From the NCBI RefSeq assembly GCF_020889785.1, contig NZ_JACMYK010000010.1, forward strand, positions 54,131-118,130: a stretch of 64,000 nucleotides of DNA, read 5' to 3'. This DNA comes from Bradyrhizobium acaciae. GTDB lineage: Bacteria > Pseudomonadota > Alphaproteobacteria > Rhizobiales > Xanthobacteraceae. Within the stretch, counting starts at the first letter, position 1. Every line of letters begins with the position of its first letter. The position numbers and the translations under genes are program-made. Shown one piece after another: positions 20,569 through 30,769 of this stretch. The notes below the pieces were generated by a model. The model saw only the letters and a program-made list of their open reading frames with translations. It did not search any database and was not told the DNA's origin.

Positions 20569-21282
20569 ATGCGGCCAAGCCGCCGTGCGCCCGATGAACT
20601 GCGCCCCGTGTCGCTGGAACGCGGCGTCGTCAAATACGCCGAGGGTTCCTGCATGGTGAAGTTCGGCGACACCCATGTGCTGGTCACCGCCACGCTGGAA
20701 GAGCGCCTGCCGCCCTGGCTGAAGGGCCAGGGCCGCGGCTGGGTCACCGCCGAATACGGCATGCTGCCGCGCGCCACGCTGGAACGCACCCGCCGCGAGG
20801 CCTCCGCCGGCAAGCAGGGCGGCCGCACGGTCGAGATCCAGCGGCTGATCGGGCGCTCGCTGCGCGCGGCCGTCGATCTCGAGGCGCTCGGCGAGCGTCA
20901 GATCACAGTCGATTGCGACGTCATCCAGGCCGATGGCGGCACCCGCACCGCCTCGATCACCGGTGCCTGGGTGGCGCTGGCCGACTGCATCAACTGGATG
21001 AAGACCCGCAACATGCTGAAGACCAACGTGTTGCGCGACAACGTGGCGGCAATCTCCTGCGGCATCTACCAGGGCACGCCGGTGCTCGATCTCGACTATG
21101 CCGAGGACTCCGAGGCCGACACCGACGCCAATTTCGTCATGACCGGCGACGGCCGCATCATCGAGGTGCAGGGCACCGCCGAGAAGACGCCGTTCTCGCA
21201 GGACGAATTCCTGGCGCTGATGGCCTTGGCGCGCAAAGGTGTCGCGCGTCTGGTCGACTTGCAAAAGATCGCGGTGGCGTAG
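20569..21282 (+). CDS. rph: Ribonuclease PH
   Basis: A 237-residue phosphorolytic 3' exoribonuclease that trims tRNA 3' ends. The family start [13 protein letters not shown] is visible, along with [15 protein letters not shown]-x-x-R-T-R-R-E, and [21 protein letters not shown], all RNase PH signatures. ATG 20569 is preceded by GGAGG. It heads an rph-rdgB-hemW run. Confidence 0.96.
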   Translation: MRPSRRAPDELRPVSLERGVVKYAEGSCMVKFGDTHVLVTATLEERLPPWLKGQGRGWVTAEYGMLPRATLERTRREASAGKQGGRTVEIQRLIGRSLRAAVDLEALGERQITVDCDVIQADGGTRTASITGAWVALADCINWMKTRNMLKTNVLRDNVAAISCGIYQGTPVLDLDYAEDSEADTDANFVMTGDGRIIEVQGTAEKTPFSQDEFLALMALARKGVARLVDLQKIAVA

Positions 21283-21293
21283 TCAGATTGGCC

Positions 21294-21929
21294 ATGCATC
21301 GCCGAATCACCGGAAGGCTCGTCATTGCCACCCATAATCCCGGCAAGCTCGCCGAGATGCGGGAACTGCTGGCGCCGCACGGCGTGGAAGCGGTGTCGGC
21401 CGGCGAGCTCGGCCTCGCCGAGCCCGAGGAGACCGGCGACAGTTTTCAGACCAATGCCGCGATCAAGGCGATCGCAGCAGCCAAGGCGACCGGACTGCCG
21501 GCCTTCGCCGACGATTCCGGCCTCGTGGTCGACGCGCTCGACGGCGCGCCCGGAATCTACTCGGCGCGCTGGGCCGGCGAGGGCAAGGACTTCATGGCGG
21601 CGATGACGCGGATCGAGCGGCTGCTGCAGGAGCGCGGCGCCACCAACCCGGAACAGCGCAAGGCGCATTTCGTCTCGGCGCTGTGCGTGGCCTGGCCGGA
21701 CGATCACCTCGAAGAGGTCGAGGCCCGCGCCGACGGAACCCTGGTTTGGCCGCCGCGCGGCACCGCCGGCTTCGGCTATGATCCGGCTTTCCTGCCCGAC
21801 GGCCATACGCGGACCTTCGGCGAGATGACCAGCATCGAGAAGCACGGCCTGCCGCCGCTCGGGCTCGGCCTGTCGCATCGCGCCCGCGCCTTCGTGAAGC
21901 TCGCGGAGATCTGCCTTGAGCCACGCTGA
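21294..21929 (+). CDS. rdgB: XTP/dITP pyrophosphatase (non-canonical purine NTPase)
   Basis: A 211-residue HAM1/RdgB enzyme: A-T-H-N-P-G-K near the N-terminus, [16 protein letters not shown] in the middle (catalytic Asp), and [11 protein letters not shown] then S-H-R-A-R-A. It removes ITP, dITP and XTP from the pool. It starts 12 nt after rph and its 3' end overlaps hemW by 14 nt. Confidence 0.95.
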   Translation: MHRRITGRLVIATHNPGKLAEMRELLAPHGVEAVSAGELGLAEPEETGDSFQTNAAIKAIAAAKATGLPAFADDSGLVVDALDGAPGIYSARWAGEGKDFMAAMTRIERLLQERGATNPEQRKAHFVSALCVAWPDDHLEEVEARADGTLVWPPRGTAGFGYDPAFLPDGHTRTFGEMTSIEKHGLPPLGLGLSHRARAFVKLAEICLEPR

Positions 21930-23073
21930 CCGAGAAGCTTTCGGCGTCTACGTGCACTGGCCGTTCTGCCTGTCGAAATGCCCGTATTGCGATTTCAACA
22001 GCCACGTGCGGCATGCGCCCGTCGACGAGGCGCGCTTCGTGCGCGCCTTCGCCCGCGAGATCGAAACGACGGCGGCGCGGGTGCCGGGGCGTGAAGTGTC
22101 CTCGATCTTCCTCGGCGGCGGCACGCCATCGCTGATGCAGCCAGAGACCGTCGGCGCCGTGCTCGATGCGATCGGCAAGCACTGGCAGGTCTCGCGCGAC
22201 GTCGAGGTCACGCTCGAGGCCAATCCGACCAGCGTCGAGGCGACGCGCTTTCGCGGTTATCGCGCCGCCGGGGTCAACCGCGTCTCGCTCGGCGTGCAGG
22301 CGTTGGACGACGCTTCGTTGAAAGCATTGGGCCGCCTGCACACCGCGCGCGAGGCGCTCGACGCGGTTGCGATCGCGCGAAGCGCATTCGATCGCTACTC
22401 GTTCGATCTGATTTACGCGCGCCCCGACCAGACGCCGCAGATGTGGGCCGATGAATTGAAGCAGGCGATCTCGGAAGCCGCCGAGCATCTGTCGCTCTAT
22501 CAGCTCACGATCGAGGAAGGCACGCCGTTCTTCGGGCTGCATGCCGCCGGCAAATTGCAGACGCCGGATGAAGCGACCTCGCGCGCGCTCTACGATGTGA
22601 CGCAGGAGGTCTGCGCCCGCGAGGGATTGCCGGCCTACGAGATCTCCAACCACGCCCGCGCCGGCGCAGAGTGCAAGCACAATCTGGTCTATTGGCGCGG
22701 CCAGGAATATGCCGGCATCGGACCCGGCGCGCATGGCCGGCTCGACATCGATGGCGTCAGGCACGCGACTGCGACCGAGCGGCGCCCCGAGGCATGGCTG
22801 CTGAATGTCGAGGAACGCGGTCACGGCGTCGTCACCGACGACAGCCTCAACAGCGAAGAGCGCGCCGACGAATTTCTGCTGATGGGGCTGCGGCTCGCCG
22901 AGGGGATCGATCCCAGGCGCTATGCGGCACTCTCCGGCCGCAAGCTCGATCCGCACCGGATCGCGATGCTGCGTGAAGAAGGTGCGATCGCAGTCGATGC
23001 CGACGGACGGTTGCGCGTGACGAAATCAGGATTCCCGGTGCTCGACGCGGTCGTCGCGGATCTCGCTGCCTAG
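21916..23073 (+). CDS. hemW: HemW-type radical SAM protein (heme chaperone)
   Basis: A 385-residue coproporphyrinogen III oxidase-like protein. The radical SAM cluster is [13 protein letters not shown] near residue 16, preceded by Y-V-H-W-P-F. G-G-G-T-P-S-L is the SAM-binding glycine motif, and the HemN C-terminal domain follows. The C-P-Y-C-D-F-N-S-H pattern (no extra Cys) fits HemW rather than catalytic HemN. It is coupled to rdgB by overlap. Confidence 0.93.
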   Translation: MSHADREAFGVYVHWPFCLSKCPYCDFNSHVRHAPVDEARFVRAFAREIETTAARVPGREVSSIFLGGGTPSLMQPETVGAVLDAIGKHWQVSRDVEVTLEANPTSVEATRFRGYRAAGVNRVSLGVQALDDASLKALGRLHTAREALDAVAIARSAFDRYSFDLIYARPDQTPQMWADELKQAISEAAEHLSLYQLTIEEGTPFFGLHAAGKLQTPDEATSRALYDVTQEVCAREGLPAYEISNHARAGAECKHNLVYWRGQEYAGIGPGAHGRLDIDGVRHATATERRPEAWLLNVEERGHGVVTDDSLNSEERADEFLLMGLRLAEGIDPRRYAALSGRKLDPHRIAMLREEGAIAVDADGRLRVTKSGFPVLDAVVADLAA

Positions 23074-23161
23074 CTACCGCCGCCAAAATATCGAAAACAA
23101 CCCCATGCACAGTAGCTGGCAGCTGCCTTGAAGCGATTTCAGGCCGGCCCCTGAACGAAAT

Positions 23162-24367
23162 TCAGGCGCCAAAACTCTTCGGCGAGCCTGCAACCGGCGT
23201 GCTGCCGCCTGAGGCCACCTTCATGACCGCAAGGCCACGCTCATTGGTGCCGTCGGAGCGGAAGCGGAACAGGCCGTCGATACCGGCGAAACCGGATGGA
23301 TTGGTCAGCGTCTCCGGCGCGAAGCGCTGCGCGCCTTGGGTGCGCGCCAGCGCCGCCATCAGCGCGACGGCATCATAGGCAAGCGTTGCGGTGCGCACCG
23401 GCTCACCACCATATTTGGTGCGATAGCGGCCGGCAAAGCTGCGGAAGCCGGCCGGATCCGGCGCGGCGTAAAGGCCGCCCTGCAAGACCGGGCTCGCGAA
23501 CACCCGCGGATTGTCCCACAGCCCGGTGCCGAGCAGCTGGATGTTGTGCAGATTGGCGCCGGCTGCGGTCAACGCGTCGGCGGTCGCGACGACCGATTCG
23601 CCGTCGTCGGCGAGCAGCAGCGCGTCGGCCTGGCCGAGCGATTGCGCCACGGTCCGCGCCGGCGTCGCGCGATCGGCGCCATATTTTTCGAATGCGACGA
23701 CGCGGCCGTTCTTGCGGCCGACCGCCTGCTTGAACGCAGCCTCGACCACGTTGCCATAGGCGTTGTCCGGTACCATCGCGGCGAACGAGCGTTTTCCGAT
23801 CCCGGCGGAATAGTCGACGATGCGATTGATGTCGGACTCCGGCAGGAAGCTCAGGAGGTAGACGCCGCGTCCGGCCACGCTCGAATCGGTGGAGAATGCG
23901 ATCACCGACGTGCCGCGCGGCCGCGTCAGTTGCGCGACGGCAGGCACCGAGCCTGCGAACAGCGGTCCCAGAATGATCTCGGCGCCCTCCGAGAGCGCCT
24001 GTTGGGCACCCTGCGATGCGCCCTGCGGGCTGCCGCCATCGTCCTTGATCAGCAGCTGGATGTTCGGGTTCTGGAATTCCGCCAGCGCCATTTCGGCGGC
24101 ATTGCGCATCGACTGGGCGGCGAGCCCGGCATTGCCGGACGCCGACAGCGGCAGGATCAGCCCGATCTTGACCTGCCCGGTGCCGACCGCCTGCGGTTGC
24201 TGCTGCGGGCCGGCGGGGCCGCCTTCCGGGCTGCCGCTGGAGAATTGGCTCAAGCTCTGCTGGATGCCGGAACAGGCCGTCAGCAACGGCGCGCCGACGA
24301 TCAGGCCGAGCGCGGTCCGCCGGGTCGTGCCCGACGGCGGGGACTTGCGGTGATGCGGGCCTTCCAT
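23162..24367 (-). CDS. Penicillin-binding-protein-activator-like periplasmic binding lipoprotein
   Basis: A 401-residue protein. The Tat/lipoprotein-type N-terminus has R-R-T-A-L-G-L-I-V-G-A-P-L-L-T-A-C, with the lipobox Cys near residue 32. A Gly/Pro/Gln linker follows, then a type 1 periplasmic-binding fold beginning V-K-I-G-L-I-L-P-L-S-A-S-G-N. It is the alphaproteobacterial counterpart of the LpoA C-terminal domain. It is divergent from rsmI, which supports this because lpoA-like, rsmI and yraN genes sit together in many proteobacteria. A role in peptidoglycan synthase activation is inferred from the family. Confidence 0.88.
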   Translation of the reverse strand: MEGPHHRKSPPSGTTRRTALGLIVGAPLLTACSGIQQSLSQFSSGSPEGGPAGPQQQPQAVGTGQVKIGLILPLSASGNAGLAAQSMRNAAEMALAEFQNPNIQLLIKDDGGSPQGASQGAQQALSEGAEIILGPLFAGSVPAVAQLTRPRGTSVIAFSTDSSVAGRGVYLLSFLPESDINRIVDYSAGIGKRSFAAMVPDNAYGNVVEAAFKQAVGRKNGRVVAFEKYGADRATPARTVAQSLGQADALLLADDGESVVATADALTAAGANLHNIQLLGTGLWDNPRVFASPVLQGGLYAAPDPAGFRSFAGRYRTKYGGEPVRTATLAYDAVALMAALARTQGAQRFAPETLTNPSGFAGIDGLFRFRSDGTNERGLAVMKVASGGSTPVAGSPKSFGA

Positions 24368-24589
24368 CGTCTCTCTTCTCTTGGCCGACCGGGACCGGCC
24401 AGGACTCCATCCAGCTCTGATGAGGCGGGTGGATTTGGGCATATTGTCGGCGAATAGTTAACTAAAACAAAAGGATTATGGCCCCGCGGCGCCGTCGCCG
24501 CGGCCTCCATTTCCCTGGTCAAGGCAGCGTTCCGTCACCGCCCCTTTGCGGATGTGGCGCAAGCGCTACCATCCCTCTAGATTGGCATT

Positions 24590-25543
24590 ATGCGCGCAAA
24601 AGCCAGTTCCCTCCACAGTTCGGATGCCCCGGCAGGCGCTGCGGCCAGAACATTTTCGATCGGCGGCCAGCATCTGGCCGCACCCAAGGCCAGGCCCGGG
24701 CTCCATCTGGTCGCGACCCCGATCGGAAATCTCACGGACATCACCCTGCGCGCGCTAGAGACATTGGCGGGCGTCGACGTCATCGCCTGCGAGGACACCA
24801 GGATTACGCGCCGGCTGACCGAACGTTACGCGATCACCGCGGAGCTCGCGCTCTACCACGAGCACAACGCGGCCCAGGCCCGGCCCAAGATCCTCGAGCG
24901 GCTGGCGCAGGGCGCCGCGATCGCGCTGGTTTCCGACGCGGGCACCCCGCTGATTTCCGATCCCGGCTTCAAGCTGGTGCGCGAGGTCTGCGCCGCCGGA
25001 CATGCCGTCATCGCGGTGCCGGGGCCGTCGTCGGTGCTGACGGCGCTGTCGGTTGCGGCGCTGCCGACCGACCGGTTTTTCTTCGAGGGATTTCTGCCGG
25101 CGAAGGAGCACGCGCGGCGCGCACGGCTCAGTGAGCTGGCGCGGATCGATGCGACGCTCGTGATGTTCGAATCCGGCAATCGCGTGCAGGACACGCTGCG
25201 CGATCTCGTCACGATCATGGCCGGGCGTGACGCGGCGATCTGCCGCGAGCTGACCAAGCTGCACGAGGAGATCAAGCGCGCGCCGGTCGCCGAGCTTGCG
25301 GCAGGCGCCGACGCGCTGGAGACCCGCGGCGAGTTCGTGCTGGTGATCGGACCGCCGGCCGATGATGCCGGGGTGATGGACGAGAATTCGCTCGACGATC
25401 TCCTGCGCGCGCAGCTCGCGCGCGGCAGCGTCAAGGATGCGGTTGCGCACGCCGTCGAACTGTCGGGCCGGCCGCGCCGCGAAGTCTACGCCCGCGCGCT
25501 CGAGCTTGCGAAAACCATCGGGGACGGCGATGGCGAAAACTGA
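24590..25543 (+). CDS. rsmI: 16S rRNA (cytidine-1402 2'-O)-methyltransferase
   Basis: A 317-residue tetrapyrrole-methylase-fold enzyme: [13 protein letters not shown] near residue 43, [17 protein letters not shown], and [10 protein letters not shown], all RsmI signatures. The first 35 residues before the domain are low-similarity. It overlaps yraN by 14 nt. Confidence 0.95.
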   Translation: MRAKASSLHSSDAPAGAAARTFSIGGQHLAAPKARPGLHLVATPIGNLTDITLRALETLAGVDVIACEDTRITRRLTERYAITAELALYHEHNAAQARPKILERLAQGAAIALVSDAGTPLISDPGFKLVREVCAAGHAVIAVPGPSSVLTALSVAALPTDRFFFEGFLPAKEHARRARLSELARIDATLVMFESGNRVQDTLRDLVTIMAGRDAAICRELTKLHEEIKRAPVAELAAGADALETRGEFVLVIGPPADDAGVMDENSLDDLLRAQLARGSVKDAVAHAVELSGRPRREVYARALELAKTIGDGDGEN

Positions 25544-25913
25544 CAGCGCCTCGCCCGAGCGCGTTGCCGCGTTCCGCACCGGCATCTCGGCCGAGAGCCG
25601 CGCCGCCGCTCTTCTGATCGCCAAGGGCTATCGCATCCTCGCACGGCGCTTCCGCACCCCCTATGGCGAGATCGACCTGGTGGCGCGCCGGCGCAATCTC
25701 GTTGCCTTCGTCGAGGTCAAGGCCCGGGCCAGCCTCGATGACGCCGCCTATGCGGTGACGCCGCGCCAGCAGCAGCGCATCGTCAATGCCGCCCAGGCCT
25801 GGCTGATGGCGCATCCCGAACATGCCGAATTTGATCTCCGATTCGACGCCGTGCTGATTGCGCCGAGGAGCCTGCCGCGCCATCTGTTAGCGGCATTCGA
25901 CGCAAGCACTTAA
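25530..25913 (+). CDS. YraN family (UPF0102) endonuclease-like protein
   Basis: A 127-residue protein with the restriction-endonuclease-like core [15 protein letters not shown]-type (F-V-E-V-K-A-R), and A-A-x-x-L-x-x-x-G-Y near the start. The start ATG 25530 lies inside rsmI. The biological role of the family is not settled. Confidence 0.92.
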   Translation: MAKTDSASPERVAAFRTGISAESRAAALLIAKGYRILARRFRTPYGEIDLVARRRNLVAFVEVKARASLDDAAYAVTPRQQQRIVNAAQAWLMAHPEHAEFDLRFDAVLIAPRSLPRHLLAAFDAST

Positions 25914-25943
25914 AGTTACCCTCAGACCTCGCGGGACACGCCC

Positions 25944-26891
25944 ATGAAATTGAACGTCGCCGTCCAGATGGATCCTATCGCGCGCATCAACATCCGCGGC
26001 GATTCCACCTTTGCGCTCCTGCTCGAGGCGCAGAAGCGCGGCCACGGCATTTCCTACTACACACCCGACAGACTGTCGCTGCGCGGCGAGGAGCTGGTGG
26101 CGCCGCTGCAGCCGCTCACCGTGCGCGACGAGGTCGGCGATCATTTCACGCTGGGCGAGCCGAAGCGCGAAGCGCTCAACGGCTTCGACGTCGTGCTGCT
26201 GCGGCAGGATCCGCCGTTCGACCTCGCCTACATCACCTCGACCCACTTTCTCGAACGCATCCATCCGAAGACGCTGGTCGTCAATAATCCTGCCAGCGTG
26301 CGCAACGCGCCGGAAAAGCTGTTCGTGATGAATTTCCCGCAGCTGATGCCGCCGACCCTGATCTCGCGCGACCTCGACGAGATCAACGCCTTCCGCGACC
26401 AGCACGGCGCCGTCGTCATGAAACCGTTGCACGGCCATGGCGGCGCCGCGGTCTTCCGCGTGATGCCGCAGGACATGAATTTCGGTTCGCTGTTCGACAT
26501 GTTCTCGGTCACCTTCAAGGAGCCCTGGGTGATCCAGCGCTTCCTCCCCGAGGTGAAGCACGGCGACAAGCGCATCATCCTGGTCGATGGCGAATTCGCC
26601 GGCGCGGTCAATCGCGTGCCGGCAGCGGACGACCTGCGCTCCAACATGGTTCGCGGCGGTGCGGCCAAGGCGACCGAGCTGTCGGATCGCGAGCGCGAAA
26701 TCTGCGCCACGCTTGGACCTGCGCTGCGCGAGCGCGGCCTGCTGTTCGTCGGCATCGACGTGATCGACGGCAATCTGACCGAGATCAATGTCACATCGCC
26801 CACCGGCATCCGCGCCATTCAGCGGCTCAACGGCCCCGATGTCGCAGCGATGATCTGGGATACCATCGAGAAGAAGCGCGCCGCGAAATAA
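25944..26891 (+). CDS. gshB: Glutathione synthetase
   Basis: A 315-residue ATP-grasp ligase that adds glycine to gamma-glutamylcysteine. It has the family start [18 protein letters not shown], then [16 protein letters not shown], and C-terminal I-N-V-T-S-P-T-G. It follows yraN by 30 nt and probably shares its transcript. Confidence 0.96.
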   Translation: MKLNVAVQMDPIARINIRGDSTFALLLEAQKRGHGISYYTPDRLSLRGEELVAPLQPLTVRDEVGDHFTLGEPKREALNGFDVVLLRQDPPFDLAYITSTHFLERIHPKTLVVNNPASVRNAPEKLFVMNFPQLMPPTLISRDLDEINAFRDQHGAVVMKPLHGHGGAAVFRVMPQDMNFGSLFDMFSVTFKEPWVIQRFLPEVKHGDKRIILVDGEFAGAVNRVPAADDLRSNMVRGGAAKATELSDREREICATLGPALRERGLLFVGIDVIDGNLTEINVTSPTGIRAIQRLNGPDVAAMIWDTIEKKRAAK

Positions 26892-27077
26892 TCCTCCCTT
26901 GTGCGCCGCACATGCTGGCTGAAATTTAGCCAGGGCTTTGTCGCACCTGCGTTCGCCTTATTCTACTTGCCAGCTTGCGCAGGCGCGGGCAGCATCCTCT
27001 TGCCTGCGTCAGGTCAAGCGGCGGGCCAACGCGGGCAACAACGCGACAAACTCATAAAAATTGTGGAGGAAGACGTT

Positions 27078-28049
27078 ATGACGCTCAATGTCTCACGACG
27101 ATCCTTGCTCGCGCTCGGTGCCGGTCTCGGCGCCAGCACATTGCTCGGCGGCACCGCCCAGGCGCGCGCGCCGAAGCTCGGCACGCAAACTCCCTATTGG
27201 CACCGCTTCGAGCTCGGCGATGCCGAAGTGACCGTCGTCTCCGACGGCCCGCTTCCGCTCGGCGATCCCTCCGGCACCTTCACCGGCGTGCCGAAGGAAG
27301 AAGTGAAGAAGATGCTCTCCGACAATTTCCTGTCGCCCGACAATGTCGTGCTCGAGCAGAATTCGCCGATCGTCAACACGGGTGACAAGCTGATCCTGTT
27401 CGATACCGGCATGGGCACCTCGAAGGCGTTCGGTCCGACCACCGGCCGGCAGCAGAAGAGCATGCAGGAAGCCGGCATCAAGCCGGAGGACATCGACGCC
27501 GTCGTGCTGTCGCACGCGCATATCGATCACATCGGCGGCATCGTCGGCGCCGACGACAAGCCGCTGTTCCCGAATGCGCAATACTACATCGCGCAGAGCG
27601 ATCTCGATTTCTGGACCGACGAAGGCAAGATGGGCAGTCCGTTGAAGGACTTCGTCGTGCACGCCCGCAAGAACCTGCTGCCGGTGCGCGACCGCATCGT
27701 GTTCTTCAAGGACGGCCAGGAATTCCTGCCCGGCGTGCAGGCGATCGCGGCGCCCGGCCACACCGTGGGTCACACCATCTTCATGGTGAGTTCGGGCGGC
27801 AAATCCTTTGCCTTCCTCGGCGACCTCTCGCATCACGCGGTGCTGCTGCTGGAGCGGCCGCGGATGGAGTTCTCCTACGACACCGACCCGAAGCAGGCGG
27901 CGGCGTCGCGGGTCAAGCTCTTGGAGATGCTCGCTGCGAACAAGACGCCGGTGATGTCCTATCACTTCGCCTGGCCGGGCTACGGCCACGTCGCCAAGGC
28001 CGGCGAAGGGTTCCATTACTATCCGGAACCGATGCAGATGACGCTTTGA
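27078..28049 (+). CDS. Tat-exported metallo-beta-lactamase-fold hydrolase
   Basis: A 323-residue protein with a twin-arginine leader (S-R-R-S-L-L-A-L-G-A-G-L then A-Q-A-R-A). The metal motif S-H-A-H-I-D-H-I-G-G is near residue 150, a second His follows in A-A-P-G-H-T-V-G-H, and L-G-D-L-S-H-H provides a bridging Asp. The closest recognisable group is the quorum-quenching-like/AttM-type MBL set, but the substrate is not predictable. Start ATG 27078 follows GGAGGA. The 186 nt before it hold no gene. Confidence 0.88.
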   Translation: MTLNVSRRSLLALGAGLGASTLLGGTAQARAPKLGTQTPYWHRFELGDAEVTVVSDGPLPLGDPSGTFTGVPKEEVKKMLSDNFLSPDNVVLEQNSPIVNTGDKLILFDTGMGTSKAFGPTTGRQQKSMQEAGIKPEDIDAVVLSHAHIDHIGGIVGADDKPLFPNAQYYIAQSDLDFWTDEGKMGSPLKDFVVHARKNLLPVRDRIVFFKDGQEFLPGVQAIAAPGHTVGHTIFMVSSGGKSFAFLGDLSHHAVLLLERPRMEFSYDTDPKQAAASRVKLLEMLAANKTPVMSYHFAWPGYGHVAKAGEGFHYYPEPMQMTL

Positions 28050-28155
28050 CCGCGGCGCATCCGGGGACGGCGCCCGTCGCCCCCGGATGTTCCCTTAATG
28101 TTCTTGCGCTCGGCAGCCCGCTCCGCTACCTTGGGTGGCGGAAGATAGGGGCAGC

Positions 28156-28812
28156 ATGGTCCAGCGCGTTTCCACCGTCGCATTCGAGGGGATCGAGGCC
28201 CGTGCAGTCGACGTGCAGGTGCAGGTCGCACCCGGACTGCCGGCGTTTGCGATCGTCGGCCTGCCGGACAAGGCGGTGTCGGAGGCCCGGGAGCGGGTGC
28301 GCTCGGCGCTGATCGCCTCCGGTCTCGCGCTTCCCGCCCGCCGCATCACCGTCAACCTCGCCCCGGCCGACCTGCCCAAGGAGGGCAGCCATTACGACCT
28401 GCCGATCGCGCTCGGCCTGATGGCCGCGATTGGAGCGATCCCGCCGGATGCGCTCAGCGGCTTCACCGTGCTGGGCGAACTCGGGCTCGACGGCTCGATC
28501 GCAGCCGTTGCGGGCGTGCTGCCGGCTGCAATCGGCGCCAATTCGCGCGACGAGGGACTGATCTGTCCGGCCGCCTGCGGCTCGGAAGCCGCCTGGGCGA
28601 GCCCGGACATCCAGATCATCGCAGCTCACTCGCTGATCCAGATCGCCAATCACTTCAAGGGCACGCAGGTGCTGTCGCGGCCGCAGCCGAAGGTGCAGGA
28701 CCAGAACGAGGCGCGCGAGGAGACGCTTTTGGACCTGCGCGACATCAAGGGCCAGGAAAGCGCAAAACGCGCGCTCGAGATCGCGGCTGCCGGCGGGCAT
28801 CATCTGCTGATG
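28156..28812 (+). pseudogene. comM: comM (yifB) 5' fragment, interrupted by mobile element
   Basis: It encodes the N-terminal 219 residues of the Mg-chelatase-like AAA protein ComM/YifB: V-E-A-R-A-V-D-V-Q-V-Q-V then P-A-F-x-I-V-G-L-P-D, and the D-L-R-D-I-K-G-Q-E-S-A-K-R-A-L-E-I-A-A-A-G-G-H-H entry to the AAA domain. Reading runs into a TGA three bases inside the element, just before the Walker A. Joined to 60012-60905 it gives a normal 516-residue ComM. ComM is a helicase that helps branch migration in natural transformation, so the insertion should abolish it. The start is ATG 28156. Confidence 0.93.
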
Positions 28813-28850
28813 TGATGGCCTTTTGATTTGGAATTAATTGGCCATCTCAC
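28800..28850. other. attL (left attachment junction)
   Basis: comM sequence CATCTGCTGATG meets element sequence TGATGGCCTTTTGATTTGGA at 28812/28813. The element arm holds AATTAATT about 20 nt from the core, matching TTTAATT on the other arm in attR, so a roughly symmetric attP can be rebuilt. A decamer TTGATTTGGA recurs at about 28868. Confidence 0.75.
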
Positions 28851-29061
28851 CTTCACGTGATGTCTAATTGATTTGGAGAACTTTGCTGCCGTCTTGAACC
28901 AGGGTTGAGACGCGGAATCCCAAGGCCGGGTGAAAGGGAACATTGATCTTGTTCGAACATTTGGCAGCCCGTAAGAGCGGCTGCGGGCCCTTCGGATTGA
29001 GTGACCAGGTCCATCGAAATGGAATGAATCAGCAGACAACGAGTCGCAGAGGAGCATCTGC

Positions 29062-29673
29062 GTGAATAAAGCAATCAAAGCTGAAAACCAGATGCAAGCA
29101 GCAAGAAAGGAAATTCGGGCGAATATTCGGCAGGTACTGAATACGCAGAAGCTTGGCTCGTCAGTGTCGGTGGTAGAGGCAATGAATGTGTTGCTGGAGG
29201 AGAAAAGCCATCCCATACACAAATTGTTCGAGCTTGGAAGATTGGACGTGTCAAATCATGACCACTGGAGAGCTCTGACATTCATCATGGTGGATGAGAT
29301 TTTTGGCGGCAAGCAGCGAGGTGCGCCGTCGAAAAAAGATGGCCCGATTAGCAACGTGGAACTCCTGCTATACCTGAACCAGATCCGAAGAATGCGAATC
29401 GAGGAGGGTTGGCCATCCGACGTTGGATATTGCCTTGCTGATCTACCAGCAATGTTGCAGGTGCTCGAAGAGAATTCCGAAACCCGAGAGCTCGCCAAGC
29501 ACTACCTGAATAAGAAGGTGACCACGCTAAAAACGTACGTGCATACAGCTCTGACCGAGAGCGCAGCGCACCTGCTCAATCCGCGAAAGGAGATCGATCG
29601 AGCGCTGGCCGAAATCGCTGAGGAAGCTTTGAATAATTTTCGTCCAGATTGGCGTCAGGGCGGGAAGCCGTGA
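29062..29673 (+). CDS. Hypothetical protein, first gene of the element
   Basis: A 203-residue, mostly helical, charged soluble protein with no motif I recognise. GTG start at 29062 follows GAGGAG. It contains a Gln-Ala-Ala-Arg-Lys start and a C-terminal helix with E-I-D-R-A-L-A-E-I-A-E-E-A. Being next to attL and upstream of the polymerase module, it may belong to the element's replication or maintenance genes, but this is only position. Confidence 0.7.
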   Translation: MNKAIKAENQMQAARKEIRANIRQVLNTQKLGSSVSVVEAMNVLLEEKSHPIHKLFELGRLDVSNHDHWRALTFIMVDEIFGGKQRGAPSKKDGPISNVELLLYLNQIRRMRIEEGWPSDVGYCLADLPAMLQVLEENSETRELAKHYLNKKVTTLKTYVHTALTESAAHLLNPRKEIDRALAEIAEEALNNFRPDWRQGGKP

Positions 29674-29728
29674 CCGCCATTGAAAGAAATTTTATTCGAG
29701 ATTTTTAAATGACTTTCTCTTGGAGAGA

Positions 29729-30076
29729 ATGGGTAATCGTTCAACAGCAAGGACGATACCAATGGATTACTCATGCGATGACAGCCCCGCAACGAACTTG
29801 ATCCACGGATCAAGTAAGCGGATCACCAACGAGAGATCGTTCAACGACCCTGCCAGGGTTAATCTCGTTGAGCGCATCAGGAAGCTTCGGCTTCCGACGA
29901 CACAGCCTTCGAGCGGCGGCCAGCTTCTTCGGGTCCTCCGCGAGCAAATGCGCCGCAAACCGAAGACGATGTACGTGGACCGGCACAAGCCGGAGACGTC
30001 GGCGATCTCCTCGGAAGGCAATCGTCAAGTGACGGTCGCCGATCAACGCCATTCCTGTTCTCGCTCGGTCGAGTGA
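29729..30076 (+). CDS. Small basic hypothetical protein (uncertain)
   Basis: A possible 115-residue protein rich in Arg and Ser, with R-I-R-K-L-R-L-P-T-T-Q near the middle and L-L-R-V-L-R-E-Q-M-R-R-K-P-K after it. The frame is open up to the ribosome site of the next gene, 12 nt away. A frame on the other strand is also open, so coding status is uncertain. ATG 29762 is another start. Confidence 0.4.
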   Translation: MGNRSTARTIPMDYSCDDSPATNLIHGSSKRITNERSFNDPARVNLVERIRKLRLPTTQPSSGGQLLRVLREQMRRKPKTMYVDRHKPETSAISSEGNRQVTVADQRHSCSRSVE

Positions 30077-30088
30077 GGAGGGCGGTAA

Positions 30089-30718
30089 ATGTCCACATCT
30101 GAAAAACCGACCGAAACTGCCGCCACGATCGAACAGCCTAAGCTCAGCTCAGGAGCAACTGGCTTCTTTGACGATCTTGAAGCGCTCAAGCTCTCGCAAG
30201 AGGAGATGGGGATTCAAGGTGCGAACGAGATTCTTACGCGCATTCCGGTCCGTAAGCCACAGAAGCACGAATATTTTCGTGTTCGTCCCGGCGACGAGAA
30301 TAGCTTCACGGCAGTGCTCTACGAGGATCGCGAAACGCGGGAGCACTACTTCGTGGCGCCTAAGATGCTCCCTCTTCTGCGTGCGGTGACCGACGTTTCG
30401 GTCGCAACGCTGGTTCCGTTCATCACGAAGCAGAAGATGGTTGGCATCTTCCCGCTCAAGGTCGCGAGCGATGCCACCGCGCAAAGTGGCTGGCAGACCA
30501 CGGCTATGACGGCGGCCCATTTGGCAAAGACCCAGTGGATCCGCATTCAGGCTGACATGGCTTTGTCGGGATACAGAATCTTTGCGGCGGAGGGGCAGCT
30601 TGGGGACCCGAAGTGGCCCGAGAAGCCGTTCAACGAACTTCTGGACCTCGCGTTCAAGGATCATGTGATCTCGAGTCAGGACCACCCTATCTTCAACAAG
30701 ATCCTCGGCCGGATCTAA
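30089..30718 (+). CDS. Hypothetical protein upstream of the element's DNA polymerase
   Basis: A 209-residue soluble protein with a Thr/Glu-rich start, then a conserved-looking core with R-K-P-x-K-H-E-Y-F-R-V-R-P-G-D and a C-terminal W-P-E-K-P-F-N-E-L-L-D-L-A-F region. I have seen this type beside phage/plasmid-like polymerase genes in Rhizobiales but can name no function. GAGGAGG precedes the ATG. A terminator hairpin follows the stop by 10 nt. Confidence 0.78.
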   Translation: MSTSEKPTETAATIEQPKLSSGATGFFDDLEALKLSQEEMGIQGANEILTRIPVRKPQKHEYFRVRPGDENSFTAVLYEDRETREHYFVAPKMLPLLRAVTDVSVATLVPFITKQKMVGIFPLKVASDATAQSGWQTTAMTAAHLAKTQWIRIQADMALSGYRIFAAEGQLGDPKWPEKPFNELLDLAFKDHVISSQDHPIFNKILGRI

Positions 30719-30728
30719 GAACTAAAGG

Positions 30729-30756
30729 CGGCGGGCAAACCCGCCGTCTTCTTCCT
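30729..30756 (+). terminator. Rho-independent terminator
   Basis: CGGCGGG, loop CAAA, CCCGCCG (7-bp perfect stem), then a T/C-rich TCTTCTTCCT. It lies directly after the gene ending at 30718 and before the polymerase gene, so part of the transcription stops here. Confidence 0.75.
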
Positions 30757-30769
30757 AGCAGTTAAAAAA

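Noticed and set aside
28813..29061. tRNA gene as integration target at the left end
   Set aside because: No cloverleaf or T-loop motif; the target is the comM coding sequence itself.
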